The notes: a model not told the origin generated them from the sequence alone. 52,806 nt of DNA from Opitutia bacterium (GCA_947461205.1 CANHJG010000020.1:1-52806), one strand, 5' to 3'. Counted from the first letter of the stretch, positions 15,981 to 24,006 are shown. Numbers and translations are program-made.

Positions 15981-18900
15981 TCAGGCGAGAAGTTCGGACA
16001 GGCGGTCCTTGAACGGAAGGTAGGAGAAATGCCTGGCACGGGCGAGGATGGCGGTTTCGTTCCAAGGACGTTGGAGGGCCGCGATCGTCTCGGCGGCGAT
16101 GCCGGTCACGTCACCGTAGTCGACCAGGGAGCCGGTTTCATCGGTGATCACTTCGGGCACGCCCCCGGCGCGGGCGCCGAGGCAGGGGCGGCTGTGGGCC
16201 ATCGCTTCGAGGAAGACCAGGCCGAAACCCTCCTTCTTGCTGGGGAGGGCGAACAAGCGGCAGGTGCGCATTTCGGCGGCGAGGCGTTGGTCGTCGACGT
16301 AGCCAAGAAACTCGATGGCGGTCGTGAGGCCGAGCTCGTTGCGGAGGGATTGGAGGCGCGGCAGGTCGTCGCCGCGGCCGATGATGCGGAGGATGGCGCC
16401 GGGAACGGCGGCACGGATGGCCGGCATGGCCTCGATGAGGTGTTGCACGCCCTTGTAGCGGTCGGCGTAGGTCAGACGGGTGACCGAGAGGATGACGGGA
16501 GGGCACCCGGCGAGGGGCGCGCCGCCGAAAATCTCGAACCACGGGTCGAGGGTGTTGTGGAGTACGACGGCCCGGCCTTCGGGTAGGGCACAATTTTTCA
16601 GAAGTTCGCGGCGGGTGTAGTCGCTCACGCAGAGGATTTTTTCGGCGTCGCGGAGGGCGACGCGTTCCATCAGGGTGAACGGACGCCAGACTTCGATGCC
16701 GTGGGCGACGAGGTAGTAGCGGAGCCGGGGATTTAGCCGTCGTGCGAGCCACGCTACGGGGAGTTGGCCGATGTGCCCGCAAATCAGGCGATCGCAGCCG
16801 CGGCTCATGCGGAGGGCGGCGCGGACGAAGCGAGATTTATTGCGGGAGCAGACGAACCAGTCCTCCAAGTTGAGGTTGGCCGAGCGGCGGATGTCGCTGG
16901 AGGCGACGGCGTCGTCGTTGAGCGCGAGCAGGCGCACCGCGCCGTCGGCGGGCGCGAGATCGCAGAGGGCCTTGAGATAGGCCTGCATGATGCGCGGGAT
17001 CCCGCCTTCGGAGGCGAAGATCTCCGGCGCGAGCAATAAAGCGCGGGAGCGGATGGTGCGACGGCGGGGCGGCGGCGTGGAGAGCGGAGAGCGGAGAGCG
17101 GAGAGATTGGAAACCGCGGACGAGGCCACGTGGAGGGGGGGCGCAGGTGCGCGCGCAGGGAGAACCGGCGTCCGCCGATTGGCGAAGGTAACGAGTACGG
17201 CGAGGCTCCAGACGCGGGACCATTCGCGGCTGTCGTCGTTGGCGAGAAAACCGCGCCACAGCTCCTGCACTCGGGCACGGGCGAGAAGGTTGCTGCGGTT
17301 CAGGCTCGCGTCGGAAAACGTGTCTTCGAGAAACGGGCGCAATTCGCGTTTCATCCAAACCGGAAACGGGAGGCTGAAACCTTGCTTACGGCGGTCCGCC
17401 AGACCGGACGGAAGGATGTCGCGGGTCGCGTCACGGAGCCGATTTTTCGGGTGGAGCGGATCGGATTTGAAGGCGGCGGGTTGGTGCCAAAGCCATTCGA
17501 TCAGCGGGCGATCGACGAAGGGCACGCGAAGCTCAAGCGAATGGCGCATGCTCATCACGTCGCTGTCGCGGAGCAGCACGTCGGCCATGTAGGTGCGGAG
17601 CTCCCACGCGCTGATGGTTTCGAAGGCACCGGCGCCGGCGAGGTCGGCGGTCAGCGCGGGCAATTCCGGGTGAAACGGGGGGCGGGAGCCGAGGGCGGCG
17701 AGGGCGTCGGGGCCGAGGAGGGAGCGACGCGAGTTTTCGGAAAAAACGCAGCGTTGCAGAGCATTCAGTTCGCCGAAATTTCGGGCGTGGTCGAGGAAAT
17801 CGGCGAGTTTCCGGCGGCGGGTGTCCCCGTATTTAAGGCGGTCGACGATCCCGCGGCGGAGGCTGGCGGGGAGCGAGCGCCAGAGGGGCAGCCAGCGGTT
17901 GAGCCGCGGAAGATCGCGGAACGACGGGTAACCGCCGAAGAGTTCGTCGCCCCCGAGACCGGAGAGCGCGACGGTCACGCCGCCGGCGCGCGCGGCCTGA
18001 CTGGCGTAATAGGTGTTGATTCCGTCCCCCGTCGGTTGGTCGAGGGACGCGAGCAATTGCTCAAGGTCGCGGGCGATTTGCGCGCCCGTGAGAACGTGGG
18101 GTCGATGATCGGTGCCGAAATGGCGGGCCGTGGCCTCGGCGTTGGCAGCTTCGGAAAAATCATTTTCTTCGAAGACGATGGAAAACGTCCGGAGGCGCGC
18201 GCCGGTGGCGCGGGTCATCAGGCCGACGACGACCGCCGAGTCGAGTCCGCCGGAGAGAAACGCTCCGACGGGCACATCGGCGACGACGTGGGCGCGAATG
18301 GTGTCGTCGAGGCGGGCGCGAAGCTCGGAAGAGAATTCTGCGTGCGTGGCGCAAGGTTTCGCGGCGATCGGAATCGAGTGAAAGCCCCACGCGGCACGGA
18401 TTTCCAGGCGACCCGCGCGAAAGGTCGCACATTCACCGGGCCGCAGACTAAAGACCTCACGATAGATGGTGCGTGGAGCCGGCACCGCGAACCACGCGAG
18501 GTAGTCGGCGACGGAGAGGGGATCAATCTCGGGGGGGAACGTCCCGGAAGCGACGAGCGCGTTGAGTTCGGACGCGAAGATCAGTCGGGCACCATCGTGC
18601 CGGTAGTAGAGCGGCTTGATGCCGAAGGGATCGCGGGCGAGGAAGAGCGTGCGTTCACGATTATCCCAGACGGCGAAGGCGAACATCCCGCGCAGACGCG
18701 CGAGGCAGCGCTCGCCCCAGTGAGCGAAAGCGGCGAGGAGCACTTCGGTGTCGCAGTGCGTGCGAAACGCCCAGCCCGTGGCGGCGAGTTCGTCGCGGAG
18801 GGCGCGGAAGTTGTAGATCGCGCCATTAAAAATTAAGGTTAAACGCCCATCGGGCGAGCGCATCGGCTGATGGCCGTTCGCGGGATCGAGGATCGCGAGA

Positions 18901-19049
18901 CGGCGCATCCCGAGGGTCGCGTCGCCGGGAGATTCGAGTCCAGCGTCGTCGGGACCGCGATGAATCATCGCGGAGCACATCCGATCGACGGCGACCGTGC
19001 GGTGCTCGCGCGGGCACTGCGGATCAACGATTCCGGCTATGCCGCACAT
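15981..19049 (-). CDS. Fusion of asparagine synthase (glutamine-hydrolysing) and GT4 glycosyltransferase
   Basis: A single 1022-residue frame. Residues 1-625 are an AsnB-type amidotransferase: catalytic Cys2 (MCGIAG), glutaminase motifs MIHRGPDDAG and FNGAIYN, then the synthetase domain with PP-loop SGGLDSA at 266-272 and MSMRHSLELRVPF near 499-511. Residues about 668-1022 are a GT-B enzyme of family GT4 (EGGIPRIMQAYLKAL, VILSVTRLTYADRYKGV, and SKKEGFGLVFLEAMA). The linker (626-667) is Pro/Ala/Ser-rich and partly encoded by a 7-nt tandem repeat at 17079-17105. It probably amidates a uronic or amino-acid group and adds a sugar. It is the first gene of the operon. A sequencing join of two genes cannot be excluded. 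Confidence 0.88.
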   Translation of the reverse strand: MCGIAGIVDPQCPREHRTVAVDRMCSAMIHRGPDDAGLESPGDATLGMRRLAILDPANGHQPMRSPDGRLTLIFNGAIYNFRALRDELAATGWAFRTHCDTEVLLAAFAHWGERCLARLRGMFAFAVWDNRERTLFLARDPFGIKPLYYRHDGARLIFASELNALVASGTFPPEIDPLSVADYLAWFAVPAPRTIYREVFSLRPGECATFRAGRLEIRAAWGFHSIPIAAKPCATHAEFSSELRARLDDTIRAHVVADVPVGAFLSGGLDSAVVVGLMTRATGARLRTFSIVFEENDFSEAANAEATARHFGTDHRPHVLTGAQIARDLEQLLASLDQPTGDGINTYYASQAARAGGVTVALSGLGGDELFGGYPSFRDLPRLNRWLPLWRSLPASLRRGIVDRLKYGDTRRRKLADFLDHARNFGELNALQRCVFSENSRRSLLGPDALAALGSRPPFHPELPALTADLAGAGAFETISAWELRTYMADVLLRDSDVMSMRHSLELRVPFVDRPLIEWLWHQPAAFKSDPLHPKNRLRDATRDILPSGLADRRKQGFSLPFPVWMKRELRPFLEDTFSDASLNRSNLLARARVQELWRGFLANDDSREWSRVWSLAVLVTFANRRTPVLPARAPAPPLHVASSAVSNLSALRSPLSTPPPRRRTIRSRALLLAPEIFASEGGIPRIMQAYLKALCDLAPADGAVRLLALNDDAVASSDIRRSANLNLEDWFVCSRNKSRFVRAALRMSRGCDRLICGHIGQLPVAWLARRLNPRLRYYLVAHGIEVWRPFTLMERVALRDAEKILCVSDYTRRELLKNCALPEGRAVVLHNTLDPWFEIFGGAPLAGCPPVILSVTRLTYADRYKGVQHLIEAMPAIRAAVPGAILRIIGRGDDLPRLQSLRNELGLTTAIEFLGYVDDQRLAAEMRTCRLFALPSKKEGFGLVFLEAMAHSRPCLGARAGGVPEVITDETGSLVDYGDVTGIAAETIAALQRPWNETAILARARHFSYLPFKDRLSELLA
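17079..17105. repeat. Heptanucleotide tandem repeat in the fusion-gene linker
   Basis: Three full copies of agagcgg (17081-17101) with partial copies on both sides. The repeat lies inside the coding sequence exactly between the asparagine-synthase and glycosyltransferase parts. Because the unit is 7 nt, gain or loss of one copy shifts the reading frame. Confidence 0.85.
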
Positions 19050-19229
19050 CAGGAGAGAGAGCTCACGGGGGTTTTAGGGAAGGCTTCGCTCCGTCACGTC
19101 CTTGCGGAAGCGACCGGATCGGGGCGGAGCAGAGAATCACACTCGAGCAAAATCATAGGGTATAAACCCTATTCAATAGGAGAAGAGGGGTGCGCCTAGA
19201 AATTGCAACCCTCTTGATGCGAAGACTCT
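19050..19229. promoter_or_regulatory. Upstream region of the polysaccharide operon with AT-rich palindrome
   Basis: This 180 nt gap precedes the first gene of the minus-strand operon and must contain its promoter. It contains a perfect inverted repeat, atagggt-ataa-accctat (19155-19172), in an AT-rich island unlike the surrounding GC-rich DNA. On the minus strand the right arm reads into TATGAT, a good -10 hexamer, but no -35 at 17 nt spacing is convincing. The palindrome could be an operator over the promoter. No T-tract follows, so a terminator is unlikely. Confidence 0.35.
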
Positions 19230-19826
19230 TCAAGCGCAAATCGACCGGGCCACGTCCTGAGCCTCTGCGGCGCCGAAGAGCTGTGTGATCAGCGCTAGGG
19301 CAAAATCGAGCGACGTGCCGGCGCCGCGGGACGTCAGCAGGTGGCCGTCGACCACGACGCGCTCGGCGGGGAGGCGATCGGCTAGTTCGGCGGCGACCGA
19401 AAAATGGGCGGTATAGCGACGGCCGGCGAGAAGGCCGGCGTCGTGCAGCAAAAGGGGCGCCGCGCAGATGGCCGCGAGCCAGCGGTCGGCGGCGTGGTGC
19501 CGCAGGACGAGGGTGCGCATGCGAGGGTCGGCGCGGAGCAGCTTCACTCCCGGGCCACCCGGAAGGAGCAGGCAGTCGAAGAGCGGCGGGAAACCGGCAT
19601 CTGCCCCGGAGTCGGGGGCGGGGAGGGGGCCGGAGACCGCGGTGGTTCCCAATGCGGCGAGGGTGAGATCGGTGCGCACCGTAATTCCGCTGCGACCGGT
19701 CACGTCGCGGTCGGACCCGAGGGCCGCGATGGTGACTGCGGCGCCGGCGCGACGCAGCAGATCGATGGGGGTGATCGCTTCAATTTCCTCAAACCCGTCC
19801 GCGAGGATTGCGAGAACCGTAGGCAT
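19230..19826 (-). CDS. DJ-1/PfpI family protein
   Basis: A 198-residue member of the DJ-1/ThiJ/PfpI superfamily, which includes glyoxalases, deglycases and chaperone-like proteins. It begins with VLAILADGFEEIEAITPIDLLRRAG (the conserved Glu is in FEEIE), then LLLPGGPG, and the nucleophile elbow AAICAAP with the reactive Cys near residue 120. The ending TSRGAGTSLDFALALI is also typical. It is divergent from the SDR gene, with 18 nt between starts. The exact activity cannot be set from sequence. Confidence 0.9.
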   Translation of the reverse strand: MPTVLAILADGFEEIEAITPIDLLRRAGAAVTIAALGSDRDVTGRSGITVRTDLTLAALGTTAVSGPLPAPDSGADAGFPPLFDCLLLPGGPGVKLLRADPRMRTLVLRHHAADRWLAAICAAPLLLHDAGLLAGRRYTAHFSVAAELADRLPAERVVVDGHLLTSRGAGTSLDFALALITQLFGAAEAQDVARSICA

Positions 19827-19844
19827 GGTGTGAACTCAGCACGC

Positions 19845-20744
19845 ATGAGTCCCCCTGCCGATGGAATTTTTTCAGGAAAGCACGTCGTGGTCTTCGGCTG
19901 CGGCTACGTCGGCGCAGAGGCGGCAAGGCAGGCGGTGGCGCGCGGCGCGCGCGTCACGGCGCTGACGCGCAACGACGCGAAGGCGGACGCATTGCGGGCG
20001 GGCGGGGTGGAGGTGGTCGTCGCGGATTTGGCGAGCGGGGACTGGCACGGGCGGGTGGCGGGTGGGGCGGACTGGGTGTTGAACTGCGTGAGTTCGGGCG
20101 GCGGCGGGCTCGAGGGATACCGGCAGAGCTATGTGGCGGGCATGGGCTCGGTCTTGGCGTGGGCCAAGGCGCGGGGCCCGGTGGGGACGATCGTCTATAC
20201 GGGGAGCACCTCGGTGTATCCGCAGGGCGGAGGCGTGGTCGTCGCCGAAACGGCCCCGACCGACGGGGGCGGGGAACGGCCGCGGATTTTGCTCGAGGCG
20301 GAGGATTTGTTACGGGGGAACGACGGTGCGACGGCGCGTTGGTTCGTGCTGCGGCTTGCGGGAATCTATGGGCCGGGGCGGCATCATTTGCTGGAGCAGC
20401 TGCGCGCGGGGGAAGTGGCGGGGCGCGGGGACTACCGGTTGAATCTGATCTATCGTGACGACGTGGTCGCGGGGATTTGGGCGGCGTTTGGAGCGGAGGC
20501 GGACGTGCCGAACGGCATTTTCAATCTGGCCGACGACGGGGCGGCGACCAAAGCGGCGATGGTGGGCTGGCTCGCCGCCCGGCTCGGGGTGCCGGAACCG
20601 CGGTTCACGGGCGAGCCGGTGAGCGCCCGGCGCGCGGTGACGCCCGACCGGGTGATCGCGAATGCGAAGGCCAAAGCCGTGCTCGGGTGGCGGCCCGCCT
20701 TTCCCAGTTTCCGCGAAGGCTACGAAAAAATATTGTCGCGTTAA
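19845..20744 (+). CDS. NAD(P)-dependent epimerase/reductase-like protein (extended SDR)
   Basis: A 299-residue Rossmann-fold protein of the NAD-dependent epimerase type. The nucleotide-binding motif is VVVFGCGYVGAEAARQAVARG (GxGxxG form). It then has TIVYTGSTSVYPQ, and LRLAGIYGPGRHHLLEQL, as in YeeZ/GalE-like atypical SDRs. The classic YxxxK is not clear, which places it with the atypical SDRs. The ATG at 19845 is chosen because it starts just before the Rossmann strand; the open frame further left overlaps the divergent gene. Substrate unknown. Confidence 0.83.
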   Translation: MSPPADGIFSGKHVVVFGCGYVGAEAARQAVARGARVTALTRNDAKADALRAGGVEVVVADLASGDWHGRVAGGADWVLNCVSSGGGGLEGYRQSYVAGMGSVLAWAKARGPVGTIVYTGSTSVYPQGGGVVVAETAPTDGGGERPRILLEAEDLLRGNDGATARWFVLRLAGIYGPGRHHLLEQLRAGEVAGRGDYRLNLIYRDDVVAGIWAAFGAEADVPNGIFNLADDGAATKAAMVGWLAARLGVPEPRFTGEPVSARRAVTPDRVIANAKAKAVLGWRPAFPSFREGYEKILSR

Positions 20745-20758
20745 GATTGGCGGGCTCT

Positions 20759-20786
20759 CTCAACTCTGGGCTTTCAACCCTCAACT
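20759..20786. repeat. Degenerate heptameric repeat between genes
   Basis: Four consecutive 7-nt units (ctcaact, ctgggct, ttcaacc, ctcaact) fill most of the gap between the SDR gene and ybaB. They have the same period as the repeat inside the fusion gene at 17079-17105. Confidence 0.6.
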
Positions 20787-20796
20787 CACACCACTT

Positions 20797-21105
20797 ATGG
20801 CCGGCGTAGGCACACTCCTCAAACAAGCCCAGAAAATGCAGCGCGGGATCGAAGCGCTCCAAACCCAGCTCGAGACCAAGGAAATTGACGTCACCAGCGG
20901 CGGCGGCGCGGTGAAGCTCAAGGTCAACGGCGCGGGCAAGTTTCTCTCCCTCACGCTCGATCCGGAGTTTTTGAAGGAGGACCCGAAAGTGGTGGCCGAG
21001 ACCGTGCTCGGGGCGGTGCAGGATGCCGCGAAACAAGCGAAGGACTACAACGACGCCGAGATGCAGAAAGTGACGTCCGCCTTCAAAATGCCGGGCGGCT
21101 TCTGA
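20797..21105 (+). CDS. ybaB: YbaB/EbfC family nucleoid-associated protein
   Basis: A 102-residue DNA-binding protein that forms a dimer with tweezer-like helices. It shows the family pattern: an N-terminal helix (GTLLKQAQKMQRGIEALQTQL), a central TSGGGAVKLKVNGAGKFLSLTLDPE sheet region, and a C-terminal helix (AVQDAAKQAKDYNDAEMQKV). The ATG at 20797 matches the family N-terminus; the longer open frame reaches back into the SDR gene. It lies 20 nt before recR, the conserved ybaB-recR pairing of bacteria; dnaX is not adjacent here. Confidence 0.93.
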   Translation: MAGVGTLLKQAQKMQRGIEALQTQLETKEIDVTSGGGAVKLKVNGAGKFLSLTLDPEFLKEDPKVVAETVLGAVQDAAKQAKDYNDAEMQKVTSAFKMPGGF

Positions 21106-21125
21106 GCGGCGGCGCGCGTTTTGCG

Positions 21126-21731
21126 ATGACGCCCGCGTTCGAGCGACTGCAGAAGCACCTGAAGCAACTGCCGGGGCTGGGCTACCGCTCGTCCGAGCGG
21201 ATCGCGCTCCATCTGCTCGTGGAGAAGCCAGGGCAGCTGCCGGCGCTCGTGCTGGCGCTGGAGGAGGCGGCGCGGGCCGTGCGACGCTGCGGCCGGTGCG
21301 GCAATCTCGCGGAGTCAGAGTACTGCGCGGTGTGCGCGGACGACCGCCGTGACCGCTCGGTCGTGTGCGTGGTTGAGCACGTGCCGGATCTGGTGGCGAT
21401 CGAGCGGAGCGGGGCGTATCGGGGTTCCTATCACGTGCTCCACGGTAAACTGTCGCCCATCCACGGGGTGGGGCCGGACGATCTCAACCTGGCCGCGTTG
21501 CGGGCGCGGATCGAGGCCGGCGAGGTGGCGGAGCTGATCCTCGCGTTGTCCAACGATGTCGAGGGCGAAGCCACGTGCCATTACCTCACCGAGCATTTGC
21601 CGGCGGTGGCGGCGGGGCGGTCGCTCAGCGTGACGCGGATTGGGTTCGGCCTGCCCAGCGGGGGCGGGGTGCTCTACGCGGATTCGGTGACGCTGAAGAG
21701 CGCGCTGGAAGGCCGGCGGAATTACCAGTGA
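21126..21731 (+). CDS. recR: Recombination mediator protein RecR
   Basis: A 201-residue RecR, which acts with RecF/RecO to load RecA at gaps. It shows the helix-hairpin-helix LKQLPGLGYRSSERIALHLL, the four-Cys zinc finger (CGRCGNLAESEYCAVC), and a Toprim domain (VCVVEHVPDLVAIE, then LALSNDVEGEATCHYL). It ends with RIGFGLPSGGGVLYADSVTLKSALEGRR, the standard RecR C-terminus. Its length is normal. Confidence 0.97.
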   Translation: MTPAFERLQKHLKQLPGLGYRSSERIALHLLVEKPGQLPALVLALEEAARAVRRCGRCGNLAESEYCAVCADDRRDRSVVCVVEHVPDLVAIERSGAYRGSYHVLHGKLSPIHGVGPDDLNLAALRARIEAGEVAELILALSNDVEGEATCHYLTEHLPAVAAGRSLSVTRIGFGLPSGGGVLYADSVTLKSALEGRRNYQ

Positions 21732-22355
21732 GCGGTGGTCGGGCCCGACGCGGTGCGCGGGAGTGTCTGAGGTAGGACCGGCGTTTTAAACCGGCCGGCA
21801 AACGACGGGGTGCGCGCGTCGCCGCGCCGCGTGAAGCGCGTCATTTAAAGGCGGACGAACGGAACGGACTATTCGGCCTCGATCACGCGGCTCGGGCCCT
21901 TCGTGCAAGAGGGTTAAACGGTGCGGCTGCCGCCCGGGAAGCGCTCGGCGATCTCGGATCCGGGGCCGAGGCCGCGCCGGTAGCAGAGGTGGATTTCGCG
22001 CGCGCCGGCGTCGGAAAATTCGACGGCGGAGCCCGTCCGCGGCGGGTTCTCGTCGAGGGAGGAGTCAGGGGCATGGTCCCTTGTGCGACTGAGCCCGCGG
22101 GCTTGCGGGATCGCCGATCTCCCGGGGTGGCGGGGGATTCCACGGCGCTCCCAGCTGCGGGAACGCCGGCCAGGGAGCACGCGAACGCAGCGTGCGCCAT
22201 CCGGAGGATCACGAAAATCCGGTCAGCGCTGGCGCGCGGTTCAGTCGGGAACGAACCGGGGACGGCCCTACTTTGGCGAGGTGATCGGGCCAAATTCGGC
22301 GGGCGCGATTTTTCCATTGTCAGCGGGCGGTGCGGCCCGCATGAGAACGGGGTCT
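21732..22355. other. 624-nt gap between recR and tRNA-Gly
   Basis: No full-length gene is supported here. On the minus strand, 21914 to about 22066 reads as a frame with strong C/G third positions ending FSDAGAREIHLCYRRG...GGSRTV and a stop. This could be the tail of a degraded gene; REIHLCYR faintly recalls the C-terminus of DUF2203 proteins. No intact start or upstream domain is present. The rest is GC-rich sequence without a clear terminator. A promoter for the tRNA should lie near the right end but is not obvious. Confidence 0.4.
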
Positions 22356-22430
22356 GCGGGCGTAGTATATCGGCTATTATGTGTGCTTCCCAAGCATGAG
22401 AGGAGGGTTCGACTCCCTCCGCCCGCACCA
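22356..22430 (+). tRNA. tRNA-Gly (anticodon CCC)
   Basis: A 75-nt tRNA with an encoded CCA end. The acceptor stem GCGGGCG (22356-22362) pairs with CGCCCGC (22420-22426), followed by discriminator A and CCA. The anticodon arm is TGTGC-TTCCCAA-GCATG with anticodon CCC. The T arm is GAGGG-TTCGACT-CCCTC. Anticodon CCC reads GGG glycine codons, consistent with the high GC content. Confidence 0.96.
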
Positions 22431-22478
22431 ATTTCACCAGTGCAATGCGCGTCCCTTCGCAATGAGCCCGAATCTTCC

Positions 22479-23876
22479 ATGTCAAAATCTTCGTTGTCCG
22501 GACTGAGCGTGCTTCTGCTTGAGGACGAGGTGCTCCTGCGCAAACGCCTGGCCGGGTTTTTGGAGCACGAAGGGGCGGCGGTCACGGCGGTCGGCAGCGT
22601 GGCCGCGGCGCGGCAGGCGGCCGAGTCTCTGCCGTTTGATGTGGCTCTGCTCGACGTGAATCTGCCGGACGGGCGGGGTACGGATTTGCTCCGCGACAAA
22701 GTGTTTCCCGCGACGACCACGGTGCTCGTGATGACGGCGGAGGGCGGCGTCGCGGGGGCGGTCGAGGCGGTGCGTGCAGGGGCCGCCGACTACCTGGTGA
22801 AACCGTTCGATCCGGAAGAGCTGCCGCTGCGACTCGGGCAGGCGCGAAAGACGCTGCAGGCGAAGCGGGCGGACGAGTTTCGGCGGGGGCAGGAGGCGGA
22901 GCTGGTGTTTGGGGAGAGCCTCGCCGGAGTGCGGGAGCAACTGCAAAAAATCACGACGGCGGACCGCCGGTTGGGCCGCCACCTGGCCCCGGTGCTGATT
23001 GAAGGCGAGACCGGCACCGGGAAGACGGCCATCGCGCGCTGGATCCACCGCAACGGTCCGCGGGCCGACGGACCGATGGTGGAGTTGAATTGCTCGGCGA
23101 TGCCGGAAGCCTTGGCCGAGGCGGAGTTGTTTGGGCACGAGCGCGGCGCGTTTACGGACGCGAAGGCGGCGCGCATCGGGTTGATGGAAGCGGCGGACGG
23201 TGGTTCCCTGTTTTTGGACGAATTGCCGAGCCTCGCGGCGTCCTTGCAGGCCAAGCTCCTCACGGCCCTCGAGGATCATTCGCTCCGGCGGGTGGGCGCG
23301 ACGCGCCCCATCGCGGTGGATTCGCGCATCATCGCCGCGACGAATGCTGATCTGGGCGTGCTCGTGGCCGCCGGGAAATTTCGTGAAGACCTGTTGCACC
23401 GGCTCGATCTCTTTCGCGTGCGCCTGCCCCCACTGCGCGAACGCGGCCAAGACATCTTCGTGCTGGCCGATGCCTTGCTGGTGCGCGTGTGCAAGCGCTA
23501 TGGCCAGAAACCGCCGGCGATCCCAGCGGAAGGACGGGCCCGGCTACTGGCCTACGCGTGGCCGGGAAATGTGCGTGAGTTGGCGCATGAGTTGGAGCGG
23601 GCGGTGGTGTTTGGCGGCGAACGCGGGTTGCTCTTTGCCCACCTCGGTTTGGCCCAGGCCGGAGCCGAGGGCGGAGCGTCCGGATGGCTGCGATCCGGAT
23701 TCGTGTTTCCGGAATCCGGATTTTCATTGGAGTCGGCGATCGACCAAATTGTGGCGGCCGCCGTGCGACAGGCCGAGGGCAACGTGTCGGCGGCGGCCCG
23801 CTTGCTCGGGGTGTCGCGGGATGTGGTGCGTTACCGCCTCAAGAGCGTGGGCGCGTCCGCGAATGTTGGGGATTAG
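22479..23876 (+). CDS. Sigma-54-dependent response regulator (NtrC family)
   Basis: A 465-residue activator. The receiver domain (1-125) has the acidic pair at 15-17 (EDE), phospho-acceptor Asp59, Thr86 and Lys108. The AAA+ domain has Walker A GETGTGKT (176-183), the sigma-54 loop GAFTDA (223-228, replacing GAFTGA), Walker B GGSLFLDEL, and an R-finger region (FREDLLHRLDLFRVRLPPLRER). The C-terminal Fis-type helix-turn-helix is GNVSAAARLLGVSRDVVRYRL. The ATG at 22479 gives a normal receiver start. The kinase at 25749 is its probable partner and the -24/-12 promoter at 23991 its probable target. Confidence 0.94.
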   Translation: MSKSSLSGLSVLLLEDEVLLRKRLAGFLEHEGAAVTAVGSVAAARQAAESLPFDVALLDVNLPDGRGTDLLRDKVFPATTTVLVMTAEGGVAGAVEAVRAGAADYLVKPFDPEELPLRLGQARKTLQAKRADEFRRGQEAELVFGESLAGVREQLQKITTADRRLGRHLAPVLIEGETGTGKTAIARWIHRNGPRADGPMVELNCSAMPEALAEAELFGHERGAFTDAKAARIGLMEAADGGSLFLDELPSLAASLQAKLLTALEDHSLRRVGATRPIAVDSRIIAATNADLGVLVAAGKFREDLLHRLDLFRVRLPPLRERGQDIFVLADALLVRVCKRYGQKPPAIPAEGRARLLAYAWPGNVRELAHELERAVVFGGERGLLFAHLGLAQAGAEGGASGWLRSGFVFPESGFSLESAIDQIVAAAVRQAEGNVSAAARLLGVSRDVVRYRLKSVGASANVGD

Positions 23877-23895
23877 TCCGCGCGTGGAGGGAAAA

Positions 23896-23913
23896 TCGGG
23901 GGATATTCCCCGA
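23896..23913. promoter_or_regulatory. Candidate activator-binding palindrome
   Basis: Inverted repeat tcgggg-gatatt-ccccga, centred about 95 nt upstream of the -12 element. This is the usual distance for an enhancer of an NtrC-type activator. No T-run follows, so it is a poor terminator for the regulator gene that ends at 23876. Confidence 0.45.
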
Positions 23914-23990
23914 GGGATACGCGCCTTGGATTTAACTTCAGATCTATGCTAGTCATTGGAATAGAAGAGTAAATAGAGTTACACGCCGGT

Positions 23991-24006
23991 TGGCACGGGC
24001 GATGCA
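23991..24006 (+). promoter_or_regulatory. Sigma-54 (-24/-12) promoter
   Basis: TGGCACG-GGCG-ATGCA matches the consensus TGGCACG-N4-TTGCW at every fixed position except one (A for the first T of TTGC). The GG and GC doublets have the required spacing. Transcription should start near 24017, leaving a leader of about 40 nt before the ATG at 24058. Confidence 0.82.

Noticed and set aside
17079-17105. CRISPR-type repeat
   Set aside because: The 7-nt tandem units without spacers are a simple repeat within coding sequence.
19155-19172. Intrinsic terminator
   Set aside because: The stem is only 7 bp and no T-run follows on either strand; the position upstream of an operon favours an operator or promoter element.
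23896-23913. Terminator of the response-regulator gene
   Set aside because: No T-run follows, and the distance to the -24/-12 element fits an activator site better.
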